The notes under the pieces were generated by a model. The model did not search any database. It had not been told where the DNA came from and saw only the letters and a list, made by a program, of their open reading frames with translations. A DNA stretch of 59,124 nt, taken from contig JAUGWO010000137.1 in NCBI GenBank assembly GCA_049724395.1, positions 1 through 59,124 of the forward strand, read 5' to 3'. Position 1 is the stretch's first letter, and the number at the start of each line of letters is the position of its first letter. Below are positions 34,301 through 45,749 of this stretch, piece by piece. The translations under genes were made by a program, and so were the position numbers. This stretch comes from Spongospora subterranea f. sp. subterranea. Lineage: Eukaryota; Endomyxa: Phytomyxea; Phytomyxea; Plasmodiophorida.

Positions 34301-36430
34301 AATCAGAGCATAAAATCGGAATTCTTACGAGAACAGTCGAGGCTGTTAAAACAACAGAAGGTCGCTGCAGAAAAGGAGCGAAACGAAGCTGTCAAAAATG
34401 TTGGCTGACTTTAAACTCACCGCAAATACTGTCAGTTTACAGCTTTTCTCGCAGGCTATAACTAGTTCAAGTGAGGAAATCAATCTTCTTAAATCACACC
34501 TCTCTAGAGAAATAGCCATCCATACGCAACAATTTGAAGCTCTTTTGAACGAATTCGAGAGGTGAGAGAGATGTGTCATATTTTGATTCGACTACTTTTT
34601 CAGTTACTCATATGTGTAATGTTTGGATAAAAATAATTTAGATATCGCGATGAGCATGAGAAAGTAGTCGCCGCTTATGAAGCGGACATACTCAGCATGA
34701 AAACGTCGCAAGGTAAACCTCAAGTCAAACAGACGCTTCAGAACCCGAACGAATACTATTCTGAGAGGTATAATTTACTCCCCCAGCAGTCTTTTCTGTA
34801 TTTTTTAAACCGTTTAGTTCGCTCGAATGCGGTGATTGTGGAGCAGCCAGACATGAGCTAGAACGCGTTCGTGAGCAATTGCTAGCGTCAAAATCTTTGT
34901 GTCGGACGCTACGGCGACAAATCCGAGTCAATGATCTTCGGCAACAATCAACCCCAAGTGTACCAGTTTCAAGGTCAGTGTCTCCGAGTAGCAGCAGTCA
35001 GCGAAAGGTGATCGTGAAGAAATCATCATTTTGAAATGGAGATTGACGTTTGCTTTGTTTGTCTGTAAGATTTCCAAGTTGGAAAGCAGACTGCAGCAAT
35101 ATCGGATTCAAGTCCAGACATTGACGGACACCATCAATGTCGCTTCCTCTCAGACAGAGGTAGTAAATCTAACGCACAGAGTTGAGGAATTGGTGAAAAC
35201 AATTGAAATGAAAGAAAAAAAGGCAAGATGTTTTGAGAACCGTGTGCGAAAAATGTTTGAACTCTGGCATAGTTGAAAGAGAGCTCACAATTCATCATCA
35301 ACAGGGATCGGATAATCGCAGATCTTCGACAAAGGCTGCAACGGCTTACCGAGGCCAAGAACGATGTTAAGGAAGCTAGCAGTAGCGTTCACGAGAAAAT
35401 GCATTCGCTGGCCGGAGATTTATCCCGAAAGACGGCTTTGCTCAAAGACGCAACGTCGAAAGTAAGTCTGGGAACTCCTCACGAATCCAAATTCGGAGTC
35501 AACTTCAATTCCTAGATCGACGAATTACAATCGCAAATAGCGGATCAAACGCAGCTTCGCGAAGCTCTCCGTCGAACTAAAAATATGTTGCAAAGGAAGG
35601 AAACCAGCTTGAACACGCTTCAACAACAGTTGGAAACCATTAAACAATCTAACCAAGAACTGGAGGAGTCCATCAAATTAACCACTTCACAGTTGGAAGA
35701 GTTGAAAAAGGATAATCAACGCCTGAAAAAGGTGTGTATCTGTAGTTATAGTCGAATATTTGTCGAACACACTTGTTTAGACTGTTGCCGTATCTTCCAA
35801 ACGTAGTGAGCGACTACAGAGCATCATTGCAAGATTCTCGTCGGAGCTAGCCGGCGCTAGCGAACGGGTCGCAGCGCAGGTTGGGTCCGAGAACATGCGA
35901 GCGCCTACGACCTCACGAGACAATGCATCTTTGGATCCCTTATCTTTATCTCAAGCAGTGAGCACCCAAATCGATTTTCAGTTTTCAGTTGTTTCTGATT
36001 CGTGCTAATAAGCTTCCCGAGTTTTCAACGATGGAACTCGAAGATTTGCTCAGCGTTTCTGTTTCCGTTTCTCCAGCTCGATCCGTTTCCGACTGCAAAT
36101 CAGATTGTGCCCGAATCAAGCCGTTGTACGTCATCAACGCTGACTGATTAGCCATGTGTCTGAAGTCCCTGTTTTTCAGACTGAACGATTTATCTGATCC
36201 TTCGGTTATCGTTGAAGGTCTAATGGTCCAGGTAGCACATCGAGTTTCACTAGAACGAGAGCTGTTTCATCTCCTGTCCAAGAATCATATCGGCGTTGAT
36301 GATGCTTTACCTAATATAATAGCTTCATAGATTTGCACTGGCACTGATTGGCCTTGTTCGTGAAGCAATACTGGCAACAATCTCTCGGCTGCTCTTGGCT
36401 CACGATGTTAAACGCCATGCGGAGTCATAG
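28327..36430 (+). CDS. Very large coiled-coil protein with many short introns
   Basis: The ATG at 28,327 opens exon 1 (to 28,929). Exon 2 is 28,983-29,042 and exon 3 starts at 29,092, with in-frame GT-AG introns of 53 and 49 bases; the same pattern of small introns continues across 8 kb. The product should be about 2,000 residues or more, almost all coiled coil (for example EEELIHAKKENDDLRRQL early, KNMLQRKETSLNTLQQQLET late). Several short CxxC motifs punctuate the rods (KRCESCSDLL, SRCLTCDAVI, LECGDCGAAR). The end is either a stop at 36,330 or, with a last 66-base intron holding a good CTAAT branch site, a stop at 36,430 after SRLLLAHDVKRHAES. A centrosomal, ciliary or golgin role is plausible; no named family is proven. 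Individual exons beyond the first few are not fixed. Confidence 0.75.
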
Positions 36431-36449
36431 AGCGAATTACGAATGGAAA

Positions 36450-37370
36450 TCCTTGGGTTTGTTCACAGCAGTTGATTTGTGAGCACGGGTCGCTCATCGA
36501 CAACAGATCCAATCACTCGGTAAGTAGCAGTTCTATCATAGACGTTTAGATGATACAGTACCATTTGCATGCAACCTGGATCAGATAACTCAGCAATGGG
36601 CATGCGGCGGATCCCTGCTCGGTGAGTTCAGAAATCAGCAAACTGCCGATAATCACATCCAAGCCCGAACTTTGAGCATTCACATCTCAGGTGTACCATT
36701 TTCGAAACAAATTCACATTGCTGATATTGTTCCTCACGCATGAACTAAATGGAAACCCTAACCAAGTGCCACTTGAACACGAACGATTGATTCCGATTTG
36801 TGATTGCATTTGTCTTCACTGCTTGTTCCGCTGGCGTATTATCCTTTAGCACAGTCGATGAGTGCCTCAACCGACATCTAACACGGTCCAACAGTGCACG
36901 GATCCATGCGACGCCACGTGCCACTTCGCTAACAGCCGCATACTCTGCATGACATGATTACTTACCGATCATTCCTTGTTATCGCGCCCCTCATAATCAC
37001 GACAAACCCGGTGATCGATTTGGACGAGTTTTCCTCAGGACATCCGAATCCACCGCCATTCGCGGTTGACAAAATTCTTGGCGGTAGGTTCGAATTTCGC
37101 AATGGAATCACATCCACATCGATCACTGGTTTATCGTGTTTATGAGGGACGCGATTGTCTGCTGGCGATTCAAGCAGCAAGGAATGGCCGCTACGTCATC
37201 AAGCCATGTTCTGCTAGGGAATTGGCACGTGAAGCCGCATGGAATTCCGTATGCTGTCGCCACAATACGCTCTAGACGTGATACAATCCCCCACTTCCCA
37301 GCGAATCTGACCCGTTTCCCCTCAAGCAACAGTCTGATCTGGCCGTCGTGTTTACACAGATACAAAAAGA
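36450..37370 (-). mobile_element. Ty1/copia relic (fossil)
   Basis: The minus strand carries pieces typical of the copia RNase H end, including KSITGFVVIMRG and EYAAVSEVARGVAWIRALL. No LTRs were found. The relic is broken in several places and is old enough that only this part of the polyprotein is recognisable. It lies between the coiled-coil gene and the SAP-domain gene. Confidence 0.7.
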
Positions 37371-37698
37371 TCGGGCAGCCCGCCAGCGCACGTCCGTCGG
37401 CCTGGGGCGAAAAATAGACTGCGAGCCAGTGCGCTCCTGGCCTCGCACCCAGTCACAGACCCATTCTCGCCCTGTCCTGAGTGTGACTTACTCAGGTGGT
37501 GTAGCGAATACCAACGGGCACTCACTCACTGGCACCGACTGACAGACAGACCCGACGAAGCGACTGGAACCCCCTGGGCTGTCTAAAGATACACTGTCTC
37601 GTCAGCCGAATCACCCACCCCGGGTTGGGCCGATTGCCACTGGGTTTCACCACACGAAACTGTTCGTTGCTCGCGATCCCAAGGACAACGAACGCGAT
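37371..37698. other. Upstream region of the SAP-domain gene
   Basis: GC-richer than its surroundings, with no gene seen. It presumably holds the promoter of the gene starting at 37,699. Confidence 0.4.
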
Positions 37699-38390
37699 AT
37701 GACCGTCTACACCAAGGAACAGCTGTCGGAAATGCCCCGGCGCGATCTCCAGGCGCTGGCCAAAAAGTACGATGTTCGCGCAAATGTCAAGGTCAACGAT
37801 AAACGTGTTTCTCGTTTCGGTACGCCAACACGAAAATCTGATCAATCATGGAAATAGACGTCGGAGATTGTCAACGAGCTGATGGCTGCGTTTTCGAAAG
37901 GCACCAGCCCGAAGCCGTCACCAAAGTCAGAGAAGACCAGCCCGATGTCCGGTAAAAAGCGCCAAGCTGGCGAACTGGACAGGTCGCCCAGCCCGAAACG
38001 CGCCGCCTCTAGATCTCAGAGTCCGAAACGCGCCGCCTCTAGATCTCAGAGCCCGAAACGCGCCGCTTCCAGGTCTCCATCACCCAGTCGAAAAGGTAAA
38101 TCGTGATCAGATCGGTTCCGATTAAAAAATTGTACTGAACGTCGTTCGGGAAAGTCGCCAAGACGTCGTCGTCGCCGCGGGGAAGCCCCAAGAAGCCGGC
38201 AGAATGCCCAGCCGTCCCCGCCGAGCTGCTGGACGAAATCAAGGAGACCGTCGCCAACCGTGACCCGGCCCATTCGCTGGCCGCGTCGTCCCCACCGAAA
38301 CCGGCGCCCGTCAAGGTGGCGCTGCACCAGGAACTGAAGAAAACGGTGACGAAATCCGAGCCAACGGTCGTCCCAGATCCGGAAGAATAA
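37699..38390 (+). CDS. SAP-domain, SR-like nuclear protein, 3 exons
   Basis: Exons 37,699-37,791, 37,858-38,095 and 38,155-38,390 join in frame across GT-AG introns of 66 and 59 bases, giving 188 residues. The N terminus is a helix-extended-helix SAP domain (EQLSEMPRRDLQALAKKYDV, then TSEIVNELM), normally a DNA- or RNA-binding module of chromatin and RNA-processing proteins. A basic Ser/Arg region follows, with three tandem copies of SPKRAASRSQ (the last ending SP). The tail is acidic to mixed (PAELLDEIKETVANRD). The first intron splits the SAP domain. Nuclear location is likely from the basic repeats. The precise role is unknown. Confidence 0.8.
37990..38080 (+). repeat. 30-base coding repeat, three copies
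   Basis: CCGAAACGCGCCGCCTCTAG is repeated with a period of 30 bases, encoding the SPKRAASRSQ decapeptide. Copies 1 and 2 differ by one base (AGTCCG against AGCCCG), suggesting recent expansion. Confidence 0.9.
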
Positions 38391-39180
38391 TCGATTCCCC
38401 ATGTTTTTGTTAATCGAAATACACCACTTGGCATCCTATATTTTTTCCCGACATCAGTGGTTCCGACGTTCAACCGTTTTTAGCCCGGTCTCGGTGCGAG
38501 CTTTCGGCCAAGGAACGCGAAGTTGTCGTAGAATTGGAGAAAGAGTTGTGATTGCGTCATCGACGTCAAAAATGTCCACGTGGCTTCGTTCAGTGTACTG
38601 ATCGCACGTTCGACGCGGATTTAGATTTCCAAATTAATGATTTCCGAGCAAAACAAGGTCCGAGCGTCGAAACCACAAACCGAGAACGATCCCGCGAAAT
38701 TGTTGGGCGATTTCGCCCAAATTCAGGGTGTGGCACTCGCCCATACTCTGGGAAAACCCCCAGAAACATGTAACAATGTTGGAACAAGAAAAACGTGTCA
38801 ATTTCCTCAAAACACATTCGTCAATCTATCAGATCTGGTTCGGAACAAGCTATGATTGGGTATTGTTCCAGACCTCAGACCGCATCGATTTCGCTGGGAA
38901 TTGGGAAGGAATGTGTCCAGGATTAACTGTTGCCAGCCTTAGTGCTCACATCGATACGCCAACGCTCCAACACATTGTTCCCCGGAACTCCCATTGGGCC
39001 AATGACAGAAAACCCCCGACATTGCAGGACACTAGTTACACCCGACGAGTCCCTGACGTTCTTCGCAGAATACTTTTAACTGTTTTTGTTTATGGCAATG
39101 GAAATTATGAGACGAACGCCCTTCTCGAACATTCAATTCTGTGAAAACATCACGAGCGAATTCGGGCTGGGCCACAAAAA
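38391..39180. other. Intergenic region between convergent genes
   Basis: The SAP gene ends on the left and the desaturase ends on the right, so both 3' regions meet here. Plus-strand stretches such as 38,490-38,560 (LSAKEREVVVELEKEL) and 38,770-38,860 (EQEKRVNFLKTHSSIYQIW) look protein-like. I could not join them into a model; they may be exons of a small unrecognised gene. Confidence 0.4.
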
Positions 39181-40484
39181 TTACGCCGCTTTCTTGGAGC
39201 GAACTGCGCGTTTGATACGCGAAAAGGGGCCCATGTTGGGCATGGTGATGTAGTTGTAGATGACGGCGATCCACGACGTGTGAATGACCAGCCCTTCCCC
39301 GTCCCAGTTCTTCCACCTCGCGTCGTAGAACTCGGGCGCCAACCTCCGCACCTCGGGCAGGCGAAACCCTGATATCTTTGGGAAATCGTGGTGTTCGTTG
39401 TGATATCTGGAAAAAAAAATAAAAAAAAATCGGGCGCTCAGAAATTACGGCCATCCAATGTTGTTGTCGTGGTCACCAACCCGACGTTGAAGCTGACGTA
39501 GTTCAACGGCCCGTAATACGAGTAGGTCTGACCAATGAACCGTAAACAACGGGGTGGGAGCCCCTGGCGATAAAACACCAACCAACCTCCTGGCCCAAAA
39601 TGAACTGGTAATGTTCGGCGATGAAATGACCAGCGACCGGATGCAGTCCCATGCCCAGGATGGTCGACGCCCACAGGTAGACCAGCGCCCATGGCGACAC
39701 GATCGTGCACAGGAGGTAGTCGAACGCGATACAGACGAGGGCGTTGATGATCTCCAGTTTGGTCGGCACCAGCGGGCGGACCAGGACTAGGAAAACGGCA
39801 ACACAATTGGGGCTGAAAACGGGGGGAAAATGCGGGCGAGGTATTACGAGGTCGAATGGCGTAGAAGGCCGGCTGGAGCACCATCCAGATCACCTTCATG
39901 AACGTGTTGCAGAAGATACGCCCTTCGAGTTCCGTCGGGATATCGACGTCGATCCGATCCGCGCCCTGGTAGTAGTGGTGCTCGAGATGGTATCGCTTGA
40001 ACGTGATCGCAGTCGGCAATCCGTGCGCCAGGTTCCTGCACCGGCAAACAACATGACACTGATCCTTAAAACAACAAAACCAACGACAACCGACGCGAAC
40101 ATGCTCAGGATCTCGTTATGGATCGGGGTGTGGAACCCGAGATTATGGGACAGCTCATGGTTGGCCAAACTCAGCGAGTGATTTAGGGTGCCGCCGATGG
40201 CGTACGCGACCAGGAAGAAGACCCACGGCGACATCCGGTCGGCGTGGACGGCCACGACCATCTGCGCCGTCACCAGCGCCACGACCGCATAGGCCATGCG
40301 GATATCGGGGCCATAAAGGTCCCGGATCTCGGGATGGACCTTGAGGATATCGCGGCGACCTGAAATCATTTCCAGATTGGTGCTGATTCGGTCGATATAG
40401 CAATGAGCCCCTGATATTACGGGAGCGATGAGGCTCGTCTTGGCCAACGTGGCGAAACGCGGTGATCGACACAGTCTGTCCCAT
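39181..40484 (-). CDS. DEGS1: Sphingolipid delta(4)-desaturase (DES1/DEGS type), 6 exons
   Basis: Exons 40,421-40,484, 40,095-40,359, 39,848-40,035, 39,587-39,786, 39,481-39,527 and 39,181-39,406 join in frame through five GT-AG introns of 59-74 bases to 329 residues, close to the 323 of the human enzyme. The start MGQTVS matches the conserved N-myristoylation start of DES1. All three di-iron histidine boxes are present: HELSH (89-93), HLEHH (126-130) and HNEHH (257-261). Several hydrophobic segments fit an ER multi-pass enzyme. It introduces the 4,5-trans double bond of dihydroceramide to make ceramide. It shares its strand with ERCC1, 411 bases upstream. Looks intact. Confidence 0.97.
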
Positions 40485-40895
40485 TATCGGACGCTGCGAT
40501 TGTCGCGAACAATTCCGATCCCCTTCAGCACCAACAGCTTGGAGTTTGAACGACACTTCGGGTGCTGTATGCGTTGGCCGTCGCTGCTCCAGATACCAGT
40601 CGCGAAAGTCTGTCCAGATATGTGGCGCTACTACTGTACCGATGAGTGAGGAATGGAGTTGGTCCCCCCATTGGGCTGCTTCCCGTCCAGAACCAGATTA
40701 CACAGCAACCCGATTACGCGCCAGGGGAATTCTCAGTTTTATTGACCGATCGCTATTCAGATCATGCGGACGTTTGTTATCGTTGGATTTTTGCCTTTCT
40801 GGCGAAACACCCCCGGTCGTCCAAGATACTGTGGGATGACGATCCGATATCGGCAACGGGTCGAAAATATTTGGTGGCGCAACACGTTGCCGCGA

Positions 40896-41967
40896 TCACG
40901 AATCTTTGCGAAACGGTTGGCGAAACGCATCGTAGATGCGTTTTGCTTTCAGTGTACCGACCCCGGGACATTGACTGAGTTCGTCAACCGACGCGGCCAT
41001 GACCTTGTGCAATTCTCTGAAAATCATGCGGAGACCGGCGAAAACCCATGAAATCTAACCTTTGCCAACGAGCCGAACGTCTCGGCCAGGGTCACGACGT
41101 CGGTCTTGTTGACCGACCGGATCAGGGTCAGAATCGACGAAAACACCGACGCATGGTCGGTCTCAATGCGCTCCTTGATCGAATCGAGCGGGGCGTTCTC
41201 CTGGATCTTGAAGGTCTCCACATACTGGGCCGCCTCCGGGATGCTGAACGCGCAGATCATGGTCCAGTTGTTGACGAACGCGATGCGCGTCAGGTCCTCG
41301 ATCGGGGCGGCGCAATCCTCCAGGTCCACGAGCACCAACAGGATCCGCAGGCGAAACCAGTGCTTGAGTGGCGCCATCCGCGCGTGAATATATTCGGGGC
41401 ACTGTAGATGATATCTGAACACGGTTTCCTGAGCGATTGTGAAAGAAGAACCAAGATATTTCTCATCGAGGATTACCGAAGGGTTAGGTAAAGGACGCCA
41501 GCCGAGTTCCCGACCAGGTAGTCGCACAGCAGCGAGTCGCTGTCGGCGAATTTCCAGCGAACGTGGCCGAGATGGCGCAGCAGAGCGTTGTGTTCTTGAC
41601 GGCGACTGACGATGATGCAGTTGGGGTCGGACAATACGGGGTCCTTAGCGGGACGCCTCGAGACGGTGCTCGGTTCCGGTCTGGTTCCAGATGAGCTCGA
41701 CGAAACGACGTTCTGCTGATCCGGGAAAGCGACGGGAGGAATTCGCGTTGGAACGGCGGCGGTGGCGCTCTCTGCAGAAGCAGCGGCGGCGGCGTTGCTC
41801 GTGGACGACGATTTCTGGTATTGCTTGAACATGTTGGGCGGTGCGGCAACGGAGGCGCGATCGGAGGAGGCGGATGGGATCGAGAATCGAAACGGCGCCC
41901 GCACCGGGTCACCAGGAACGAGAACCGATTTCGGCGCGGGGGCGGGAGCTCCATCCGAATCCGCCAT
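40896..41967 (-). CDS. ERCC1: ERCC1/Rad10 DNA repair protein, 3 exons
   Basis: Exons 41,477-41,967, 41,070-41,414 and 40,896-41,016 join in frame (introns 62 and 53 bases) to 318 residues. After a low-complexity Ala/Ser/Pro N terminus comes the ERCC1 central domain (PNCIIVSRRQEHNALLRHL, WKFADS, DYLVGNSAGVLYLTLRYH, PEYIHARM), then RSVNKTDVVTLAETFGS and a C-terminal helix-hairpin-helix (QCPGVGTLKAKRIYDAFRQPF). ERCC1 pairs with XPF to cut the 5' side of lesions in nucleotide excision repair and acts in crosslink repair. The second donor is chosen because it keeps the frame and the family alignment; a donor a few bases downstream would break both. Looks intact. Confidence 0.94.
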
Positions 41968-42745
41968 GAACGTTGATGACGATGTAGCAGGCCAGGGATA
42001 ATGTCTGGCGGTTGTTGACCCACTATTGCCCTAGCGCCAGGGCATTTTTATTGACGCAGTCCGAACACGGCTCGGGCAGAACCGACCTTGAACCGGCAAT
42101 TTCATCGGAAATGAAAACGTTTTGATCGTGTCCACATGGAGAGCCATTTCAAGGAAGTCGGGCAACGTGGTTTGAGCTATGGTTTCTCCATCGCTCAGGC
42201 GCTGATATCTTGAGAAATCGGGTGGAATTGCGGCAGGTCTCTTCAGAAAGGGGATTGTAATTTGAGGCTCTTTTCAAAGTGTTTGTTTACCATTTATAGC
42301 CTTGTTCTTGGTGATGTTAGGGCTGGGGTCAAGAGCTGGATCGAGAACCGTCGCGCGGGAACGTTCGTGGTTGCTGTTGCGTTATAAACTTGACTTAATT
42401 GATGAATCCACGAGGGCGTTATTTCGTCCCGTCGAAGGGCTGTTGCTTTGGGACACTAGTTAGGTTCCGAAAAATGTGGAGTTGTAAATGGACTTGGTGT
42501 TTGTCCTTGTTTTTTCAAACGAGTGAGTAATTCCTGGTTCATTTGACACGAGTCCCTGGAAATACAATTGTTGTTGTGCTAATACTACCTGCGCGTGTTC
42601 ACCATCCATTATTAGGATTCGGATGACCTCTTTTTTGAATACACATCGTTTGTTGCCCTAGGTCACTATCCCTTGTCCCAGTAGTTCCTAGTCCCTTCCA
42701 CGTCCCAATCCGATCAAGCCCCAGTTATGTTAATATATACTGGAT
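41968..42745. other. Upstream region of ERCC1, no gene seen
   Basis: No open frame or motif of note. It presumably contains the ERCC1 promoter near 41,968-42,150. Confidence 0.5.
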
Positions 42746-43462
42746 GGGATGGGGGAGTTAACATGGGGAAGACCATCGGAATATCGGGACAATATGGAGT
42801 TGGCAATGGGGAGATGGGAGGGAGTTAACATGGGGAAGACCATCGGAATATCGGGACAATATGGAGTTGGCAATGGGGAGATGGGAGGGAGTTAACATGG
42901 GGAAGACCATCGGGATATCGGGACAATATGGAGTTGGCAATGGGGAGATGGGAGGGAGTTAACATGGGGAAGACCATCGGAATATCGGGACAATATGGAG
43001 TTGGCAATGGGGAGATGGGAGGGAGTTAACATGGGGAAGACCATCGGGATATCGGGACAATATGGAGTTGGCAATGGGGAGATGGGAGGGAGTTAACATG
43101 GGGAAGACCATCGGAATATCGGGACAATATGGAGTTGGCAATGGGGAGATGGGAGGGAGTTAACATGGGGAAGACCATCGGAATATCGGGACAATATGGA
43201 GTTAGCAATGGGGAGATGGGAGGGAGTTAACATGGGGAAGACCATCGGAATATCGGGACAATATGGAGTTGGCAATGGGGAGATGGGAGGGAGTTAACAT
43301 GGGGAAGACCATCGGGATATCGGGACAATATGGAGTTAGCAATGGGGAGATGGGAGGGAGTTAACATGGGGAAGACCATCGGGATATCGGGACAATATGG
43401 AGTTAGCAATGGGGAGATGGGAGGGAGTTAACATGGGGAAGACCATCGGGACAATATGGAGT
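42746..43462. repeat. 67-base minisatellite, about 10.5 copies
   Basis: The unit begins GGGAGTTAACATGGGGAAGA and contains CCATCGGAATATCGGGACAA. Copies are almost identical, alternating at a few positions (ATCGGAATAT or ATCGGGATAT; AGTTGGCAAT or AGTTAGCAAT). The last unit is shortened. The very low divergence means recent expansion. Apparent minus-strand 60-codon frames are readings of the repeat. Confidence 0.97.
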
Positions 43463-43499
43463 TGGCGCTGGGAAGATGTCATAAAATTGGGGTGATAGA

Positions 43500-44700
43500 A
43501 TAAGGAATGTGGCGATAGGAGAAGAAGAGCCAATTTCAAAGATAAATAACATGATAGGAGTAGTAGAAATGAATAGGAAAAAGGGAAATATGTTCTTTAT
43601 TTCATCAATGAATGGAGCAATTGAATCAAAACCCATTGGGACACTGGGCAAATTCCTAAACTGAACACCATTGCGCCATTTCACGTGGCGTCCTCGCAAC
43701 CCATCTGATTTTGTATATCGAGGTGGTCGTCTCGTGATGGGGATCGAGGTTTCCTCCTCTTGATGTTTGACGAGGTGGTCTCTGAGAAACAGATCGACCT
43801 GCGCGATCAAATCATATTCGGGCCTTTTCATCACTGGCGCCTTTCGGGGCCTGTACTTAGGAGTAGTAGAAATGAATAGGAAAAGGGAAATATGTTCTTT
43901 ATTTCATCTGATGTTCAGACTTCTTTAAAATCTCGGCCGGGTGCCACCTTGGGACACGTGTCGTCACGTCCTTTGGGCCGATCTGAATGTTGTCGACCAC
44001 TGCGTCTCGCGATATGAATCTTTGCCGGGAGTGTCGACAACCCGGTAGAAGTTCAACGACATGAAACCTTGCAACAAGACAACTTTCAAAAGGAAGACGC
44101 ATCAGAAGCGCAGGCCCCGAAAGACGCCAGCGAGGTACACGAACATGCTTTGATCGCACAGGCCGATCTGTTTCTCAGGTTATGGGCCCAGGCGCCATTC
44201 GAGCGTACACTGGGCAGAAATTGAACGGAACCAATTGGAGCGCATTTGAGTTTGGCTTCACAGCGTATCTCATTGGATATGATCTGACAGACGATCTCAA
44301 CAAAGATCTCGAGGATCAGGCGATGCAGAACAAAGAGTTTTCGGTTCTGATAACGGCGACTGAGTCGAGTCAATTCGTGTTGGTGAACGAATCGAGAACA
44401 CCGAAGCAGGCATGGACTGCTTCAAAATCCTTTTACCGCAGGAAAGGCGGTGGTCAGTCGGTCTTTATCCTAGCACAAAAGTTTCGCCAGGCAAAGTCGG
44501 CGGAAAGTGGGAATCTATGCGTTGGTCGACGAGCTGGATGAAGTCACAGATTCCAAAGTGACGGACGAAGACTTTATGACGACTGTTTGTTTTTCCATAA
44601 TGGGCACCGAGAAGTATGAGAACGTGATTGAGATCATGATGAACGACCGGTGCTTGAGAGAGCCGAATTGATCAACAAGTTGACGGCTGCAGAGGAGCGG
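43500..44700. mobile_element. Ty1/copia gag relic in two opposed pieces (fossil)
   Basis: A copia-type gag region lies on the plus strand at about 44,180-44,640 (KLNGTNWSAFEFGFTAYL, RTPKQAWTASKSFYRR). Sequence from just upstream of it recurs in the opposite direction at about 43,780-43,850 (LIAQVDLFLR on the minus strand, LIAQADLFLR on the plus). A 48-base direct repeat (GGAGTAGTAGAAATGAATAG onward) occurs at about 43,556 and 43,860. No polymerase part is present; the element is a broken, rearranged fossil. Confidence 0.7.
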
Positions 44701-45103
44701 TTGAAGACGGTGAAGACGGAGCCTGAGACGGCTGTTATGGGGCTGTTCAACCTGTCATTGTAAATAGGGTTTTCCGAGAAGTAATCAGAGTAAATGCGAG
44801 CCGCACCCAGTGCTCGTCCACGTTCGACATTACGTTTTCGACCAACCCTTGAGCCCCCATGGCGAGAACCTAATTGCCCTGAACTGAACATTTCATCGTC
44901 GGATGACAGAACAGCATCAATGATAGCATCGTTCTGATCCTCTTCGATAAACGACATTTGCAACCGGCGAAGCAGGTCCATGAAGATATACGGATCGTTT
45001 TTGGGGATACCTCGCGGTGGACTCGAACATATTTAGGGATAGGGACTGTGAATTTGAGGATTTGCGGTGGAGATGCTCTAATGCCGTGGTTGCCAGACGC
45101 ACT
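44634..45103 (-). pseudogene. PIF/Harbinger-like transposase fragment
   Basis: The minus frame starting at 44,981 contains an acidic N terminus and GAARIYSDYFSENPIYND, which resembles the N-terminal part of Harbinger-family (HARBI1-like) nucleases: a DYF/HYF motif ahead of the arginine-rich segment. Similarity is lost soon after, so only the start of the protein remains. AATTTGAGGATTTGCGGTGG near 45,050 resembles a short word at 17,560 and could be a terminal sequence of this family. Confidence 0.5.
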
Positions 45104-45342
45104 CTAACTAATGGTGGTACAGTTATTGGAGGGATGTTCGGTACACCTATTGTGATGCGGATATCCAAAAAACATTCAAAATACGCATTTTAAAATGCCT
45201 TCAGATATATATGACATTGTTTTTTATATTTTTCAATCAAAAAAAGTCCCGAATGTCGTGGATCCTCGTAGCAAACTTCGGCCTCTCGTTTTCGTTTGAC
45301 GTTTGTGCACAAAGAAGCTCGTTCCATGAGTAGCTCAAACAA
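45104..45342 (+). repeat. Dispersed repeat, left copy (Harbinger-associated)
   Basis: A 239-base sequence beginning CTAACTAATGGTGGTACAGT, repeated in the same direction at 46,610-46,852. It sits directly upstream of the Harbinger-like frame, so it is probably the terminal region of that element or a MITE derived from it. By eye the copies are over 90 percent identical. Confidence 0.8.
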
Positions 45343-45749
45343 ACGATGAAGGCCTTAGGCTGCGATCCATGTCCAACTCAAACAGTTTTTCACACCTGGC
45401 GATCTTAAGTGTGATTAAGGCGAATGCAACGATTGCGAAAAAAGATTCGCATAATCGAAACAAGGTCTGAATAAAAAAAACATGCAAGTAGTTGTTCTAA
45501 GGGTAAATTTTCAAATTGGCGTCCGCAGAGTTTCATCTTAAACCATTATCCCTCAATTCCAGCGTGTGCTTCCTGTAGAAGCTGACTATATTTCTGACGA
45601 TGGTGATGACCATCTTGTCTCTCGCCCGACGTATTGAAAAACATGATTTGAACATTGAAGAGAACCACAAGTTGCGTTATGATGTGTAGGGCAAATTTAA
45701 TTATTTGCATGTGTATTAATGGTAATATGGGGATCCAATTCGATGGGGA
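45343..45749. other. Gap, no recognised gene
   Basis: AT-rich. AAACAAGGTCTGA near 45,458 matches the end of the right copy of the flanking repeat (46,846-46,858), suggesting that the left copy was split by inserted DNA. Confidence 0.4.

Noticed and set aside
39554-41407. Plus-strand frames opposite the desaturase and ERCC1 genes
   Set aside because: They are shadows of well-identified minus-strand exons and show no family motifs.
42758-43539. Series of 60-codon minus-strand frames, all nearly the same
   Set aside because: They are readings of the 67-base minisatellite; each is offset by one unit and none has a gene-like start or context.
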